A stretch of 64,000 nt of DNA from the NCBI RefSeq assembly GCF_900091445.1, contig NZ_LT607733.1, positions 4,181,001 through 4,245,000 of the forward strand. The letters run 5' to 3'. Source of the DNA: Micromonospora echinofusca (GTDB lineage Bacteria > Actinomycetota > Actinomycetes > Mycobacteriales > Micromonosporaceae). Within the stretch, counting starts at the first letter, position 1. The number at the start of each line of letters is the position of its first letter. The notes under the pieces were generated by a model. The model saw nothing but the letters and a program-made list of their open reading frames with translations. It did no database searches and was not told the DNA's origin. The position numbers and the translations under genes were made by a program. This document shows positions 15,888-24,095 of this stretch, piece by piece.

Positions 15888-16925
15888 ATGCTGCTGCGCA
15901 ACACCGTCGACACGACTGCGGTGCCGGCGGCCGAACGCTTCGAGATGTGGCTCGACCTGGTGGCGCGTACGGCGTCGCCGCTGCGCATCCGCACCGAGCA
16001 CGCGCACGACTTCGCCGCCCGGGCCGAGATCGTCGAGCTCCACCCGATCCGGGTGGTCAACTACCGGTATCCGTCCCTGGATGCCGTCGGGAGCTCCCGG
16101 CTGGTGCGCGAGTCGGCCCCGGAGATCTACACGCTGGCGCTCACCGTCGACGGCGACGGCGCGGCCAGCCAGGCCGGTCAGAGCAGCGTGCTCGGGCCGC
16201 GCGAGTTCATCTTCTACGACGGGTCACGGCCGCACGGAGTGCGGCACGTCGGCGACGACGGCGGCCGCCAGCCGGCCCGCTCGGTCGTGGCGATCATCCC
16301 GCACGCCGCGCTGCCGCTGTCGCCGGACCGGCTGGCGCCGCTGCTCGGCGGCCGGATGTCGGGCACCGAGGGGATCGGCGCGCTGCTGGCCCAGTTCCTC
16401 CTCCAGATCGCCCGCCACCCCGAGCAGTACCACGCCGCCGACGCCCCCCGCCTCGGCACCGTCGGGCTCGACCTGGTGTCCACCATGCTGGGTCGGCACC
16501 TGGTGGCCGAGGACGCGATGCCGACGGAGGCCCGCCGGCGCGCCCTCGTCACCCAGATGCGGGCGTACATCCAGCGGCACCTCGGCGACGCGACGCTGAG
16601 CCCGCAGGTGGTGGCGGACGCTCACCACGTCTCGCTGCGTACCCTGCACCGGCTCTTCGAGGCCGAGGAGTCGACGGTCGCGTCGTACATCCGGGAGCTG
16701 CGGCTCGCACGGTGCCGGCACGACCTCGCCGACCCGGGCCTGCACGGCCAGCCGGTCCAGGCGATCGGGGCCCGCTGGGGCTTTCCCGACAAGGCGCACT
16801 TCAGCCGGGCCTTCCGCAAGGCGCACGGCGTCGGGCCGCAGGCGTGGCGGGCCGGCCAGGCGCAGGACGCGGCACGGGAAGTCAACCCGGCGGCGTCCAC
16901 GGTCAACCCGGTCGCGGCAGACTGA
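15888..16925 (+). CDS. AraC-family transcriptional regulator
   Basis: A 345-residue regulator. The N-terminal part is an AraC_binding_2-type sensor (RFEMWLDLVARTASPLRI...), and the C-terminal 100 residues hold two helix-turn-helix motifs (SPQVVADAHHVSLRTLHRLFE and IGARWGFPDKAHFSRAFRKAHG). A GGGGAGCGG ribosome site precedes the ATG. It follows the TetR gene by about 107 bp and stands alone. The effector is unknown. Confidence 0.9.
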   Translation: MLLRNTVDTTAVPAAERFEMWLDLVARTASPLRIRTEHAHDFAARAEIVELHPIRVVNYRYPSLDAVGSSRLVRESAPEIYTLALTVDGDGAASQAGQSSVLGPREFIFYDGSRPHGVRHVGDDGGRQPARSVVAIIPHAALPLSPDRLAPLLGGRMSGTEGIGALLAQFLLQIARHPEQYHAADAPRLGTVGLDLVSTMLGRHLVAEDAMPTEARRRALVTQMRAYIQRHLGDATLSPQVVADAHHVSLRTLHRLFEAEESTVASYIRELRLARCRHDLADPGLHGQPVQAIGARWGFPDKAHFSRAFRKAHGVGPQAWRAGQAQDAAREVNPAASTVNPVAAD

Positions 16926-16994
16926 CGCCGAGGTGGCCGATCCCCGCCCGCCACGGCACCGGCGGAGCGGGATCGCCAACGGGGGCCGCGGCGA

Positions 16995-17025
16995 GCCGCC
17001 CGCCGCCACGGGGGAGGCGGGCGGC
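16995..17025. terminator. Bidirectional GC hairpin
   Basis: A perfect 10-bp stem GCCGCCCGCC/GGCGGGCGGC with an 11-nt loop, between the convergent AraC gene and the operon ending with topoisomerase IB. Confidence 0.6.
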
Positions 17026-17067
17026 CGCCCGGTGACCACCGGGGACGGCCCCGCACCGGCGGCCGGC

Positions 17068-18051
17068 TCAAGCGTCCTGGAGCAACTCGAGCACGATCCG
17101 CTCGGCCTTCTCGCGGGGCGTCGCGGGCTCGACCGGGGCGACCACGCCGTCGTGGAAGAGGTCGACCACACGCGGGTCGACGTAGGACGTGCGCGCCACC
17201 GTGGGGGTGTTGCCGAGCAGCTCCGCGACGTCGCGCATCACCGCCGCCACCGCCCGCCTGCCGGCGGTGGCCGAGCGCGGCGGGCCCACCGTCGCCAGCT
17301 CGGTCGCCGCCAGCACCGTGGCGTGCCAGGTCCGGAAGTCCTTCGCCGTCATCTCGCCGCCGCTGGCGTCGCGCAGGTACTCGTTGACCTCGTCGCTGCG
17401 CACGTCGCGCCAGTCCCCGCCGTCGCGGTAGCCGAACAGCCGGTCGGCCGAGCGCCGCCGGCGGCGCAGGTTGATCAGCACCCGGCACAGCTCCGGGTCC
17501 TCGATGCGGCGCACCTGCTCGACGCCGCCCTTCGCGGGAAACTCGAAGACCACGCAGCCGCCCCGGGAACGGGCGTGCTCGGGGCGCAGGGTCGACACCC
17601 CGAACGTCGGGTCGTCGCCGGCCGCGTACTGGTCGCTGCCGACGCGGAACATGCCCATGTCGAGCAGCCGGGTCACCGTCGCCAGCACCCGGTCGCGGTA
17701 CAGGCCCCGGCCGGAGATGTCCCGCCCGACCCGCTCGCGCAGCACCGGCAGCCGGCGGGCCACCTCCAGCACGTGGTCGAACTTCGCCTCGTCGCGCTTC
17801 TCGCGCCACTTCGGGTGGTAGAGGTACTGCTTGCGCCCCGCCGCGTCGATGCCGGTGGCCTGGATGTGCCCGTTCGGGTACGGACAGATCCACACGTCCC
17901 GCCAGGCGGGCGGGATCACCAGCTCACGCAGCCGACCCAGCTGGTCGGGGTCGCGTACCGGCTGCCCGGACGGGTCCAGGAAGAGCCAGCCCCGGCCGCG
18001 CCGGCGTCGCCCGTACCCCGGCCTGCCCGGATCACTACGCCGCAACCGCAC
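17068..18051 (-). CDS. DNA topoisomerase IB
   Basis: A 327-residue eukaryote/poxvirus-type IB topoisomerase, the usual size for bacterial members, which relaxes supercoils through a 3'-phosphotyrosine link. The N-terminal domain has IPPAWRDVWICPYPNGHIQATG and KQYLYHPKWREKRDEAKF. The catalytic domain contains the Lys/His region TAKDFRTWHATVLAA, and the nucleophile Tyr290 lies in ARTSYVDPRVVDLF. Its GTG start overlaps the end of the GT9 gene by 17 bp, so it is the last gene of the heptose operon. The link between a topoisomerase and glycan genes is unexpected. Confidence 0.92.
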   Translation of the reverse strand: MRLRRSDPGRPGYGRRRRGRGWLFLDPSGQPVRDPDQLGRLRELVIPPAWRDVWICPYPNGHIQATGIDAAGRKQYLYHPKWREKRDEAKFDHVLEVARRLPVLRERVGRDISGRGLYRDRVLATVTRLLDMGMFRVGSDQYAAGDDPTFGVSTLRPEHARSRGGCVVFEFPAKGGVEQVRRIEDPELCRVLINLRRRRRSADRLFGYRDGGDWRDVRSDEVNEYLRDASGGEMTAKDFRTWHATVLAATELATVGPPRSATAGRRAVAAVMRDVAELLGNTPTVARTSYVDPRVVDLFHDGVVAPVEPATPREKAERIVLELLQDA

Positions 18052-18988
18052 CGGACACCCGCACCGCCCGTTCCACCTCGGCCACGGCGGCCACCACCTC
18101 GTCGACCCCGATGGCCGCCAACGTCGGATGGCTTCCTACCCCGTCCCACCTGGACAAACCCTGTCCACCCGCCCACAGCGCCCGGTGCCGGTGCCGGCCC
18201 GGCGGCGGCCCCCACCGCGTCGGGGGGACCGGCCCGAAGAGCACCACCGACGGGGTGCGGTAGCCGGTCGCCAGGTGCGCCACGCCCGTGTCCCCGCTGA
18301 CCACCAGCCGGGCGTACGCCACCAGCGCCGCCAGCCGGCCCAGATCCGTCCGGCCGGCCAGCACCGCGTCGGCGGGCAGCCCCGCCCCCGCCGCGATCCG
18401 CTGCGCCGTCGCCCGCTCGTCGGGGCTGCCGGTGAGCACCACCCGGTGCCCCCGGGCGGCCAACTCCCGGGCCAGCGCGGCGAACCGCCCGGGCGGCCAG
18501 CGCTTGGCGGGGACCTTGGAGCCCGGGTGCAGCACGGTCACGCCGGTCGGGACGTCGCCGGGGGCCGGGCGCGTCAGGTCCAGGTCGGCGCGGTCGGCGG
18601 GGATGCCGTACCAGTCGAGCAGCCGGCACCAGCGGTCGACCTCGTGTTCGTGGGCGCGCCAGTCGGGGCCGTCGCGGTGACCGGCCTCCGGGCTGGCGTA
18701 GGCGAGCAGCCGGCCCGGGCGGGTGCCCGCGAGCATCCGGTGCGACTCGGGGCCCCGCCCGTGCAGGTTGACGGCGACGCGCGGCGCCCGCAGGGCCGCA
18801 CCGGGGCGGCCCAGCCCGTCCGTGGGCACCAGCCGGTCGACGCCGCCGACCAGCTCCACCAGCGGCGCCAGCCAGCCGGGCGCGGCGAGCACGAGCTCCC
18901 GGTCGGGATGGGCGGCGCGCAGGGCGCGCAGGGCCGGGGCGGCGGTGGCGAGGTCGCCGACGCCGAGGGCGCGCAGGACGAGGATCAC
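18035..18988 (-). CDS. Glycosyltransferase family 9 (heptosyltransferase-like)
   Basis: A 317-residue GT-B enzyme of family GT9, the family of LPS heptosyltransferases WaaC/WaaF. The N-terminal strand LVLRALGVGDLATAAPALRALR and the donor-binding motifs VLHPGSKVPAKRWPPGRFA and VSGDTGVAHLATGYRTPSVVLFGP are present. It probably transfers heptose, or another ADP- or NDP-sugar, in the cytosol. The GTG start with GGAG upstream overlaps the SDR stop by 4 bp. With HldE, GmhA and GmhB in the same operon, ADP-heptose is the likely donor; the acceptor is unknown because Gram-positives lack LPS. Confidence 0.88.
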   Translation of the reverse strand: MILVLRALGVGDLATAAPALRALRAAHPDRELVLAAPGWLAPLVELVGGVDRLVPTDGLGRPGAALRAPRVAVNLHGRGPESHRMLAGTRPGRLLAYASPEAGHRDGPDWRAHEHEVDRWCRLLDWYGIPADRADLDLTRPAPGDVPTGVTVLHPGSKVPAKRWPPGRFAALARELAARGHRVVLTGSPDERATAQRIAAGAGLPADAVLAGRTDLGRLAALVAYARLVVSGDTGVAHLATGYRTPSVVLFGPVPPTRWGPPPGRHRHRALWAGGQGLSRWDGVGSHPTLAAIGVDEVVAAVAEVERAVRVSGAVAA

Positions 18989-19686
18989 GGGTACGAGGTC
19001 TCCTGGTCGGCGCAGACGACCATCTCGCGTACGGCGCAGCCAGCGGGTTGGGACAGCGCGAACATGACGGCGGCGGCGGTGTCGGCGGGGTCGTTCAGCA
19101 CGGCGTCGGGACCGGGCTTGTACGCGGCGTCGCGCTCGTCGAAGAAGGCCGTGCGCATGCCGCCGGGGACGAGCAGCGTGACGCCGACCCTGCCGGCCAG
19201 CTCGGCGGCGAGGGCCCTGGTGAAGCCGACGACCCCGAACTTGGCCGCGCAGTACGCGGTCGCGTCGGCGACGGCCTTGACCCCCAGCGTGGAGGCGACG
19301 GTGACGACGCTGCCCCGCGAGGTCTCCAGGAACGGCAGGGCGGCCCGCACCACGGCCGCCGTGGCGAGCAGGTCCACGGCCACGATCCGGTCCCAGGTCT
19401 CGCCCGGCACGTCCGCCAGCTTTCCCGGCACGTCCATCCCCGCCGCGGTGACCACCGCGTCCAGCCCGCCCGACCGCTCGGCGAGCTGCCGGGTGGCGGC
19501 CTCGGCGGCGCGGGTGTCGGCCAGGTCGCACTCCACCCACGGCACCCCGTCGGCGGGTGCCTGGCGGTCCAGCACCAGCGGCCGACCGCCGGCGCGGGCC
19601 ACGGCCGCGACCACGGCGGCGCCCAGCCCGCTCGATCCGCCGGTGACCAGCACGGTGCGCCCCGCGCCGGGCGGCCCGCCGCTCAT
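18985..19686 (-). CDS. Short-chain dehydrogenase/reductase
   Basis: A 233-residue classical SDR. The cofactor motif TGGSSGLG is at about residues 15-22, and the catalytic Ser (VASTLG) and Tyr-x-x-x-Lys (YCAAKFG) follow. It overlaps both neighbours by 4 bp. It is too short and lacks the GGAGFIG-type N-terminus of HldD, so it is not the ADP-heptose 6-epimerase. It may modify the sugar or the acceptor, for example by oxidation or reduction of a hydroxyl. Confidence 0.88.
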   Translation of the reverse strand: MSGGPPGAGRTVLVTGGSSGLGAAVVAAVARAGGRPLVLDRQAPADGVPWVECDLADTRAAEAATRQLAERSGGLDAVVTAAGMDVPGKLADVPGETWDRIVAVDLLATAAVVRAALPFLETSRGSVVTVASTLGVKAVADATAYCAAKFGVVGFTRALAAELAGRVGVTLLVPGGMRTAFFDERDAAYKPGPDAVLNDPADTAAAVMFALSQPAGCAVREMVVCADQETSYP

Positions 19687-21248
19687 CGGGTGCCCTCCGC
19701 CGCGCCCGGTCCGCCGAGGGCCGGTCGGCCGGCCCGCACCCGTGTCGGCCCGTCGGCCGGTGTCCCTCCGGGGGCGGGGCCGGGCGGCGGCGCGCAGGCG
19801 GGCGGCACGGTGTCGGTGAGCGACGGCCCGGCGGTGCCGGTCGACCGGGCGGCGGCGATCAGCCCGGTGGTGGAGCGGCCGTCCAGGTACGGCACCACCA
19901 CGGCGTTGCCGCCCCACCGGCGCAGCACCTCCGCCTCGGGCAGGGCCGGCTCGCCGCCGTCGCCGGCGTAGTCGCCGCCCTTGACCCAGACGTCCGGGCG
20001 CAGCCACGACAGCGCCGCGTGCGGGGTGGACTCGTCGAAGATCATGACCGCGTCGACGCAGCTCAGCGCCGCGAGCAGCCGGGCCCGGTCGCCCTGCGGG
20101 ATCACCGGCCGGTCCGGGCCCTTCAGCCCCGCCACGCTCGCGTCGGAGTTCAGGCAGACCACCAGGCAGTCGCCGAGCTGCCGGGCGGCCTGCAACGTCG
20201 CCACGTGCCCGGCGTGCAGCAGGTCGAAGCAGCCGCCGGTGGCCACCACCGTGCCGCCGGACGCGCGTACCGCCGACACCACGCCGGCCGCCGCGGCCAC
20301 GCCGACGCGCTCGCCGCCAGGGCTGGAGACCGCCGGCGGCAGCGGGCGCACCGGCCGCGGCAGCGCCGTCGCCACTCCCCCGCCGGCCACGTACGCCGAC
20401 GCCTCGGCCACCGCCTCCTGCACCGCCTCGGAGACCAGCGCCCCCCGCGCCAGGGCGAGGCTGGCGGTGGCCGCGAACCGGTCACCGGCGCCGCACGTGT
20501 CCCCCTCGGCGGTGGCCGGGGCGGGCACCACCATCGGGGTCGCGCCGGCGTGGCAGAGCAGCGCGCCGTCCCCGCCGAGGGTCACCGCGACCGCGCCGGC
20601 ACGCCAACGCTGGCGCAGTCCCTGCGCGCCCCGCGACGCCGTCGCCAGCCGGGTCGCGCCGGGCGCCACCGTGACCAGCTCCCGCACCTCGGACTCGTTG
20701 GGCGTGACGAGGTGCGCCCCCGGCACGGCCGCCGGTCCCCGCGGGTGCGGGTCCCAGACCACCGGCGCCCGGGTCGCGGCCAGCGCCGCCCGCAACGCGG
20801 GCTGCCGCGCGACACCCCGCCCGTAGTCGCTGACCAGCACGGCGGAGGCCCGCGCGACCACCCGCAGCACCGCCTCCGACGGCTCGCCCGGCGTGCCGGC
20901 CGCCCCGCCCCGGTCGTGGCGCAGCAGCACCCGTCCCCGGGCGCGCAGCCGGACCTTCTCCGGCGTGCCGCCGCGCAGCCCGAGGGGATAGACCTGCACG
21001 CCGGCGTCGGCCAGCAACGAGGCGAGCCGGGCGCCGCCCGCGTCGTCCGCCAGCGCGGTCACCAGCACCACGTCGACGCCCCGCGCGGCGGCGGCGAAGA
21101 CCGCGGCCAGCCCGGCGCCGCCGGGCCGGTCGACGTGGGCGGTCTCGTCCAGCACCGGCACCGGCGAGTCCGGACAGAGCCGGTTCACCACCCCCTCGAC
21201 GTCCCGGTCCAGCAGGGTGTCACCGACCACCACGACGGGTCCCCTCAC
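19683..21248 (-). CDS. hldE: Bifunctional heptose 7-phosphate kinase / heptose 1-phosphate adenylyltransferase
   Basis: A 521-residue HldE (RfaE) fusion. The N-terminal PfkB/ribokinase domain (about 1-310) has VVVGDTLLDRDVEG, a GGAG motif and the catalytic-base segment DTCGAGDRFAATA; it should phosphorylate D-glycero-beta-D-manno-heptose 7-phosphate at C1. The C-terminal nucleotidyltransferase (about 335-470) has the HxGH motif in GGCFDLLHAGH and ends with YLDGRSTTGLI; it should make ADP-heptose. A Pro/Gly-rich tail of about 50 residues is extra. The kinase has GGAGLAA in place of the usual GGAANVA. GTG start, 4-bp overlaps on both sides. Confidence 0.93.
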   Translation of the reverse strand: MRGPVVVVGDTLLDRDVEGVVNRLCPDSPVPVLDETAHVDRPGGAGLAAVFAAAARGVDVVLVTALADDAGGARLASLLADAGVQVYPLGLRGGTPEKVRLRARGRVLLRHDRGGAAGTPGEPSEAVLRVVARASAVLVSDYGRGVARQPALRAALAATRAPVVWDPHPRGPAAVPGAHLVTPNESEVRELVTVAPGATRLATASRGAQGLRQRWRAGAVAVTLGGDGALLCHAGATPMVVPAPATAEGDTCGAGDRFAATASLALARGALVSEAVQEAVAEASAYVAGGGVATALPRPVRPLPPAVSSPGGERVGVAAAAGVVSAVRASGGTVVATGGCFDLLHAGHVATLQAARQLGDCLVVCLNSDASVAGLKGPDRPVIPQGDRARLLAALSCVDAVMIFDESTPHAALSWLRPDVWVKGGDYAGDGGEPALPEAEVLRRWGGNAVVVPYLDGRSTTGLIAAARSTGTAGPSLTDTVPPACAPPPGPAPGGTPADGPTRVRAGRPALGGPGAAEGTR

Positions 21249-21916
21249 GCTTCCCCCCTCATCACGCCCTGGGCCTGCTGACCTGCACCGCCGTCGAGCA
21301 CCACCTCGACCCCGGTCCGTACGGGCGCCCCGGGCGCGGCCAGCGCCACCGGCAGCTCCCGCTCCACGTACTCGCAGAGGAGGTGGCTGGTCACGAGATG
21401 AAGCTCCTGCACGACCTGGCTGTCGGCCGAGCCGACGGCGAGCACGTCGTGGCACAGCTCCGCCAGCGGGTTGGGGGCGGGGCCGGTCAGGGCCCAGCAG
21501 GTGAGCCCGCTGTCGCGCCCGGCGCGCGCCGCGGCGAGCAGGTTGGCGCTGCTGCCGCTGGTCGACAGCAGCAGCAGGATGTCGCCGTCGCGGCCGTGGG
21601 CGCGTACCTGACGGGCGAAGACCTCGTCGTAGCCGTAGTCGTTGCCGATGGCCGTCATCGCGGAGGTCTCGGCGTGCAGGGCGATGGCGGACAGGGGCTG
21701 ACGGTCCTCACGCAGCTTCCCGACCAGCTCGGCGGTGAGGTGCTGGGCCTCGGCGGCGCTGCCCCCGTTGCCGGCCACCAGCAGCCGGCCGCCGTCGACC
21801 AGCCGGCGGGCGAGCGCCGTCCCCCACCGGGACAGCAGCGACTCGTGCCGCCGGAAGGGCACCAGCGCCGCCGCCAGGTTCGTCAGGTGCGCGTCCAGCG
21901 GGGTGCCCGACGCCAT
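21245..21916 (-). CDS. gmhA: Sedoheptulose 7-phosphate isomerase, SIS domain
   Basis: A 223-residue SIS-domain protein of the GmhA family, which converts sedoheptulose 7-phosphate into D-glycero-D-manno-heptose 7-phosphate, the first step of ADP-heptose synthesis. The phosphosugar-binding motifs VAGNGGSAAEAQHLTAEL and LLLSTSGSSANLL are intact, as is the ELHLVTSHLLCEYVE helix carrying metal and active-site residues. It is about 30 residues longer than E. coli GmhA at the C-terminus. The ATG overlaps the upstream stop by one base, and hldE follows with a 4-bp overlap. Confidence 0.92.
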   Translation of the reverse strand: MASGTPLDAHLTNLAAALVPFRRHESLLSRWGTALARRLVDGGRLLVAGNGGSAAEAQHLTAELVGKLREDRQPLSAIALHAETSAMTAIGNDYGYDEVFARQVRAHGRDGDILLLLSTSGSSANLLAAARAGRDSGLTCWALTGPAPNPLAELCHDVLAVGSADSQVVQELHLVTSHLLCEYVERELPVALAAPGAPVRTGVEVVLDGGAGQQAQGVMRGEA

Positions 21917-23133
21917 CAGGCCACCACCCGGGTCGGCCGGCGCAGGGCCGCCACGTCGCCGTAGACCTCCACCAGCCGCTCCGCGGTGGCCGCCCAGGAG
22001 TACCGCCGCCGGGCCCGTTCCCGTGCCGCCGCCGCGTACGCGAAGCGACGGATCCGGTCGTCGATCAGCCCCTGGATCGCGGCGCCCAGCGCACGCGGGT
22101 CGCGGGCCGGCACCAGGTCGCCGGTGACGCCCCCGACCACGGTGTCCTTGATCCCGCCGACGGCGGTGCCCACCACGGGCACGCCGCACGCCATCGCCTC
22201 CAGCGGGGTGAGGCCGAACGGCTCGTACCAGGGGGCGGCCACCAGGACGTCCGCCGAGCGGTACCAGCGGCCCATCTCCTCGCGGGGCACCGCGCCGACC
22301 AGCCGCACCCGGTCGGCCACCCCGCAGCTGACCGCGAGGGCGCGCAGCCGGCGGGCGTACGGGTCGGTCTCCAGCAGGCCGGCGGGCGGGCCGCCGACCA
22401 CCACGCACTCGGCCTCCGGCACGTACGCCATGGCCCGCACGACGGTCTGGAAGCCCTTGCGTTCGACCAGGCGGCCGACGGTCAGGATGCGCGGCCGGCC
22501 GTCCTTCCGCTCGGCGGTCGGCCCGAGCGGGGCGAACGTGCCCAGGTTCACCCCGGACGGCACGACCGTCATCCGGGACCGGGGCACGCCCATCCGGACC
22601 AGCTCACCGACCTCGTCGCGGCACTGGGCGATGATCCGGTCGACGGCCCGGCCCAGCTCCCGCTCGTAGCCGATCCGCCTGGCCGGGCTGGTGTCCTGCA
22701 CGCCCTGGTGCCGCCGCTTGACCACCCCGAGGGCATGGTACGTCTGCACGACCGGCACCCCGGTCTGCCGGCTGGCGGCCAGGGCGGCGAGGCCGCTCAT
22801 CCAGAAGTGCGCGTGGACCACCTCGGGCATCCAGTCCCCGCCCCGCCACCGCTCGACCAGCCAGCGGCTGAACTCCTTCATGTGCGGCAGCAGGGCGTCC
22901 TTGGCGACCGGCTCGGCCGGCCCCGCCGGTACGTGCACCACGTCGTAGCCGTCGGCGCTGCGTACGGTCACCGGCAGGTCCACGGCGTCGCGGCGGGTGT
23001 AGACCCGCACGTCGTGTCCGGCGGCCGCGAGGGCGGCGGAGAGCTCGGCGACATGCGTGTTCTGACCGCCGGCGTCCTCGCCGCCCAGGATGGCGAGCGG
23101 GCTGGCGTGCTCCGAGATCATCGCGATGCGCAT
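21916..23133 (-). CDS. Glycosyltransferase family 4
   Basis: A 405-residue GT-B retaining glycosyltransferase. The N-terminal acceptor domain has MRIAMISEHASPLAILGGED and VVHAHFWMSGLAAL, and the donor domain has ILTVGRLVERKGFQTVV and the EX7E-type motif EPFGLTPLEAMACGVPVVGT. The fold resembles sucrose-phosphate synthase-like and mannosyl/glucosyltransferases. A GGAGGAGGAAGT ribosome site precedes the ATG, and the gene overlaps the upstream glycosyltransferase by 16 bp. It probably adds a further sugar to the same glycan as the GT9 enzymes. Confidence 0.9.
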   Translation of the reverse strand: MRIAMISEHASPLAILGGEDAGGQNTHVAELSAALAAAGHDVRVYTRRDAVDLPVTVRSADGYDVVHVPAGPAEPVAKDALLPHMKEFSRWLVERWRGGDWMPEVVHAHFWMSGLAALAASRQTGVPVVQTYHALGVVKRRHQGVQDTSPARRIGYERELGRAVDRIIAQCRDEVGELVRMGVPRSRMTVVPSGVNLGTFAPLGPTAERKDGRPRILTVGRLVERKGFQTVVRAMAYVPEAECVVVGGPPAGLLETDPYARRLRALAVSCGVADRVRLVGAVPREEMGRWYRSADVLVAAPWYEPFGLTPLEAMACGVPVVGTAVGGIKDTVVGGVTGDLVPARDPRALGAAIQGLIDDRIRRFAYAAAARERARRRYSWAATAERLVEVYGDVAALRRPTRVVA

Positions 23134-24095
23134 ACTTCCTCCTCCAGCAGCCGGTCCCAGTCGGCGAGGAAACGGTCGAGGCCGTAGCGGTCCCGGGCGG
23201 CGAGGCGGGCCCGCTCCCCCGCCCGGCGCGCCTGCGCCGGCTCGTCGATGAACCGGCGGGCGGCGTCGAGCAGGGTGTCGAGCCGGGTCGACAGGGCGCC
23301 CGCCCCTGGTGGCACCGCCATCGCCGCCTCCGTGGCGGCCAGGGCCACCACCGGCATCCCCATCGACATCGCCTCGATGAGGCTCAGCCCCAGCGAGGTC
23401 CACCGGCACAGGTGCAGGTACGCCCGCCGCCGCCCCAGCTCGACGTGCATCCGGTGCTGGGGCACGTCGTCGTGGCTGACCAACCGGTCGGCGGGCAGGC
23501 CCAGGTGCTCGGCCAGCCCGGCGACCTTCATGCCGAAGACGTCCAGCGGGGCGATCTCGGCGAAGCGGGGCAGCAGGTCGGTGCCCGTGACCCGCCAGCG
23601 GCGTACCGGCTCGTTGATCACCACCGCGAGCCGGTCGAGTTCGCCCGTGTACTCCACGGCCGGGGTGACGATGCCGTGGTCGACCACCGTGGTACGGGTG
23701 GCGCCGGTGTCCCAGAACAGCTCGTTGAACCCGGTGACGTGGGCGACGAGCAGGTCGTCGCGGTCGGCCATGGGGTGCCGGCTGTTGGGCACGTCGCCGT
23801 CCTTGGGCGTGTTGTGCTCGACGTAGACGGCGGGGACGTCGCGGCCGGGCCGGCGCCCGAGCCACCGCTCGGCGAGGTCGAGCTCCTCGGGGCGTTGCAG
23901 GACGACCAGGTCGACGTCGGCGGTGCGCAACTGCTCGGGAGTCACCTCGACGACCGTGTCGGGCCACGGGTAGGTGCGGGCCCGGCCGAGCCCGTACGGG
24001 CCGCGGTCCGGGGTGACGGGCACCAGGTACCGGTGCTTGCCGTGCACGAACGACGTGGTCCAGGAGCCGTGCACGTGCCAGAGCAGCAGGTTCAT
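23118..24095 (-). CDS. Glycosyltransferase, GT-B like
   Basis: A 325-residue probable glycosyltransferase. The N-terminus MNLLLWHVHGSWTTSFVHG is a nucleotide-sugar enzyme-like first strand, YVEHNTPKDGDVPNSRHPM lies in the acceptor domain, and the C-terminal part has a GT-B donor motif (LHLCRWTSLGLSLIEAMSMGMPVVALAATE). The ATG overlaps the stop of the GmhB-GT9 gene by 4 bp and the end overlaps the GT4 start by 16 bp. The sugar and acceptor are unknown. Confidence 0.82.
   Translation of the reverse strand: MNLLLWHVHGSWTTSFVHGKHRYLVPVTPDRGPYGLGRARTYPWPDTVVEVTPEQLRTADVDLVVLQRPEELDLAERWLGRRPGRDVPAVYVEHNTPKDGDVPNSRHPMADRDDLLVAHVTGFNELFWDTGATRTTVVDHGIVTPAVEYTGELDRLAVVINEPVRRWRVTGTDLLPRFAEIAPLDVFGMKVAGLAEHLGLPADRLVSHDDVPQHRMHVELGRRRAYLHLCRWTSLGLSLIEAMSMGMPVVALAATEAAMAVPPGAGALSTRLDTLLDAARRFIDEPAQARRAGERARLAARDRYGLDRFLADWDRLLEEEVCASR

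Noticed and set aside
18985..19686. The operon SDR as HldD epimerase
   Set aside because: It is a 233-residue classical SDR, not the extended epimerase type.
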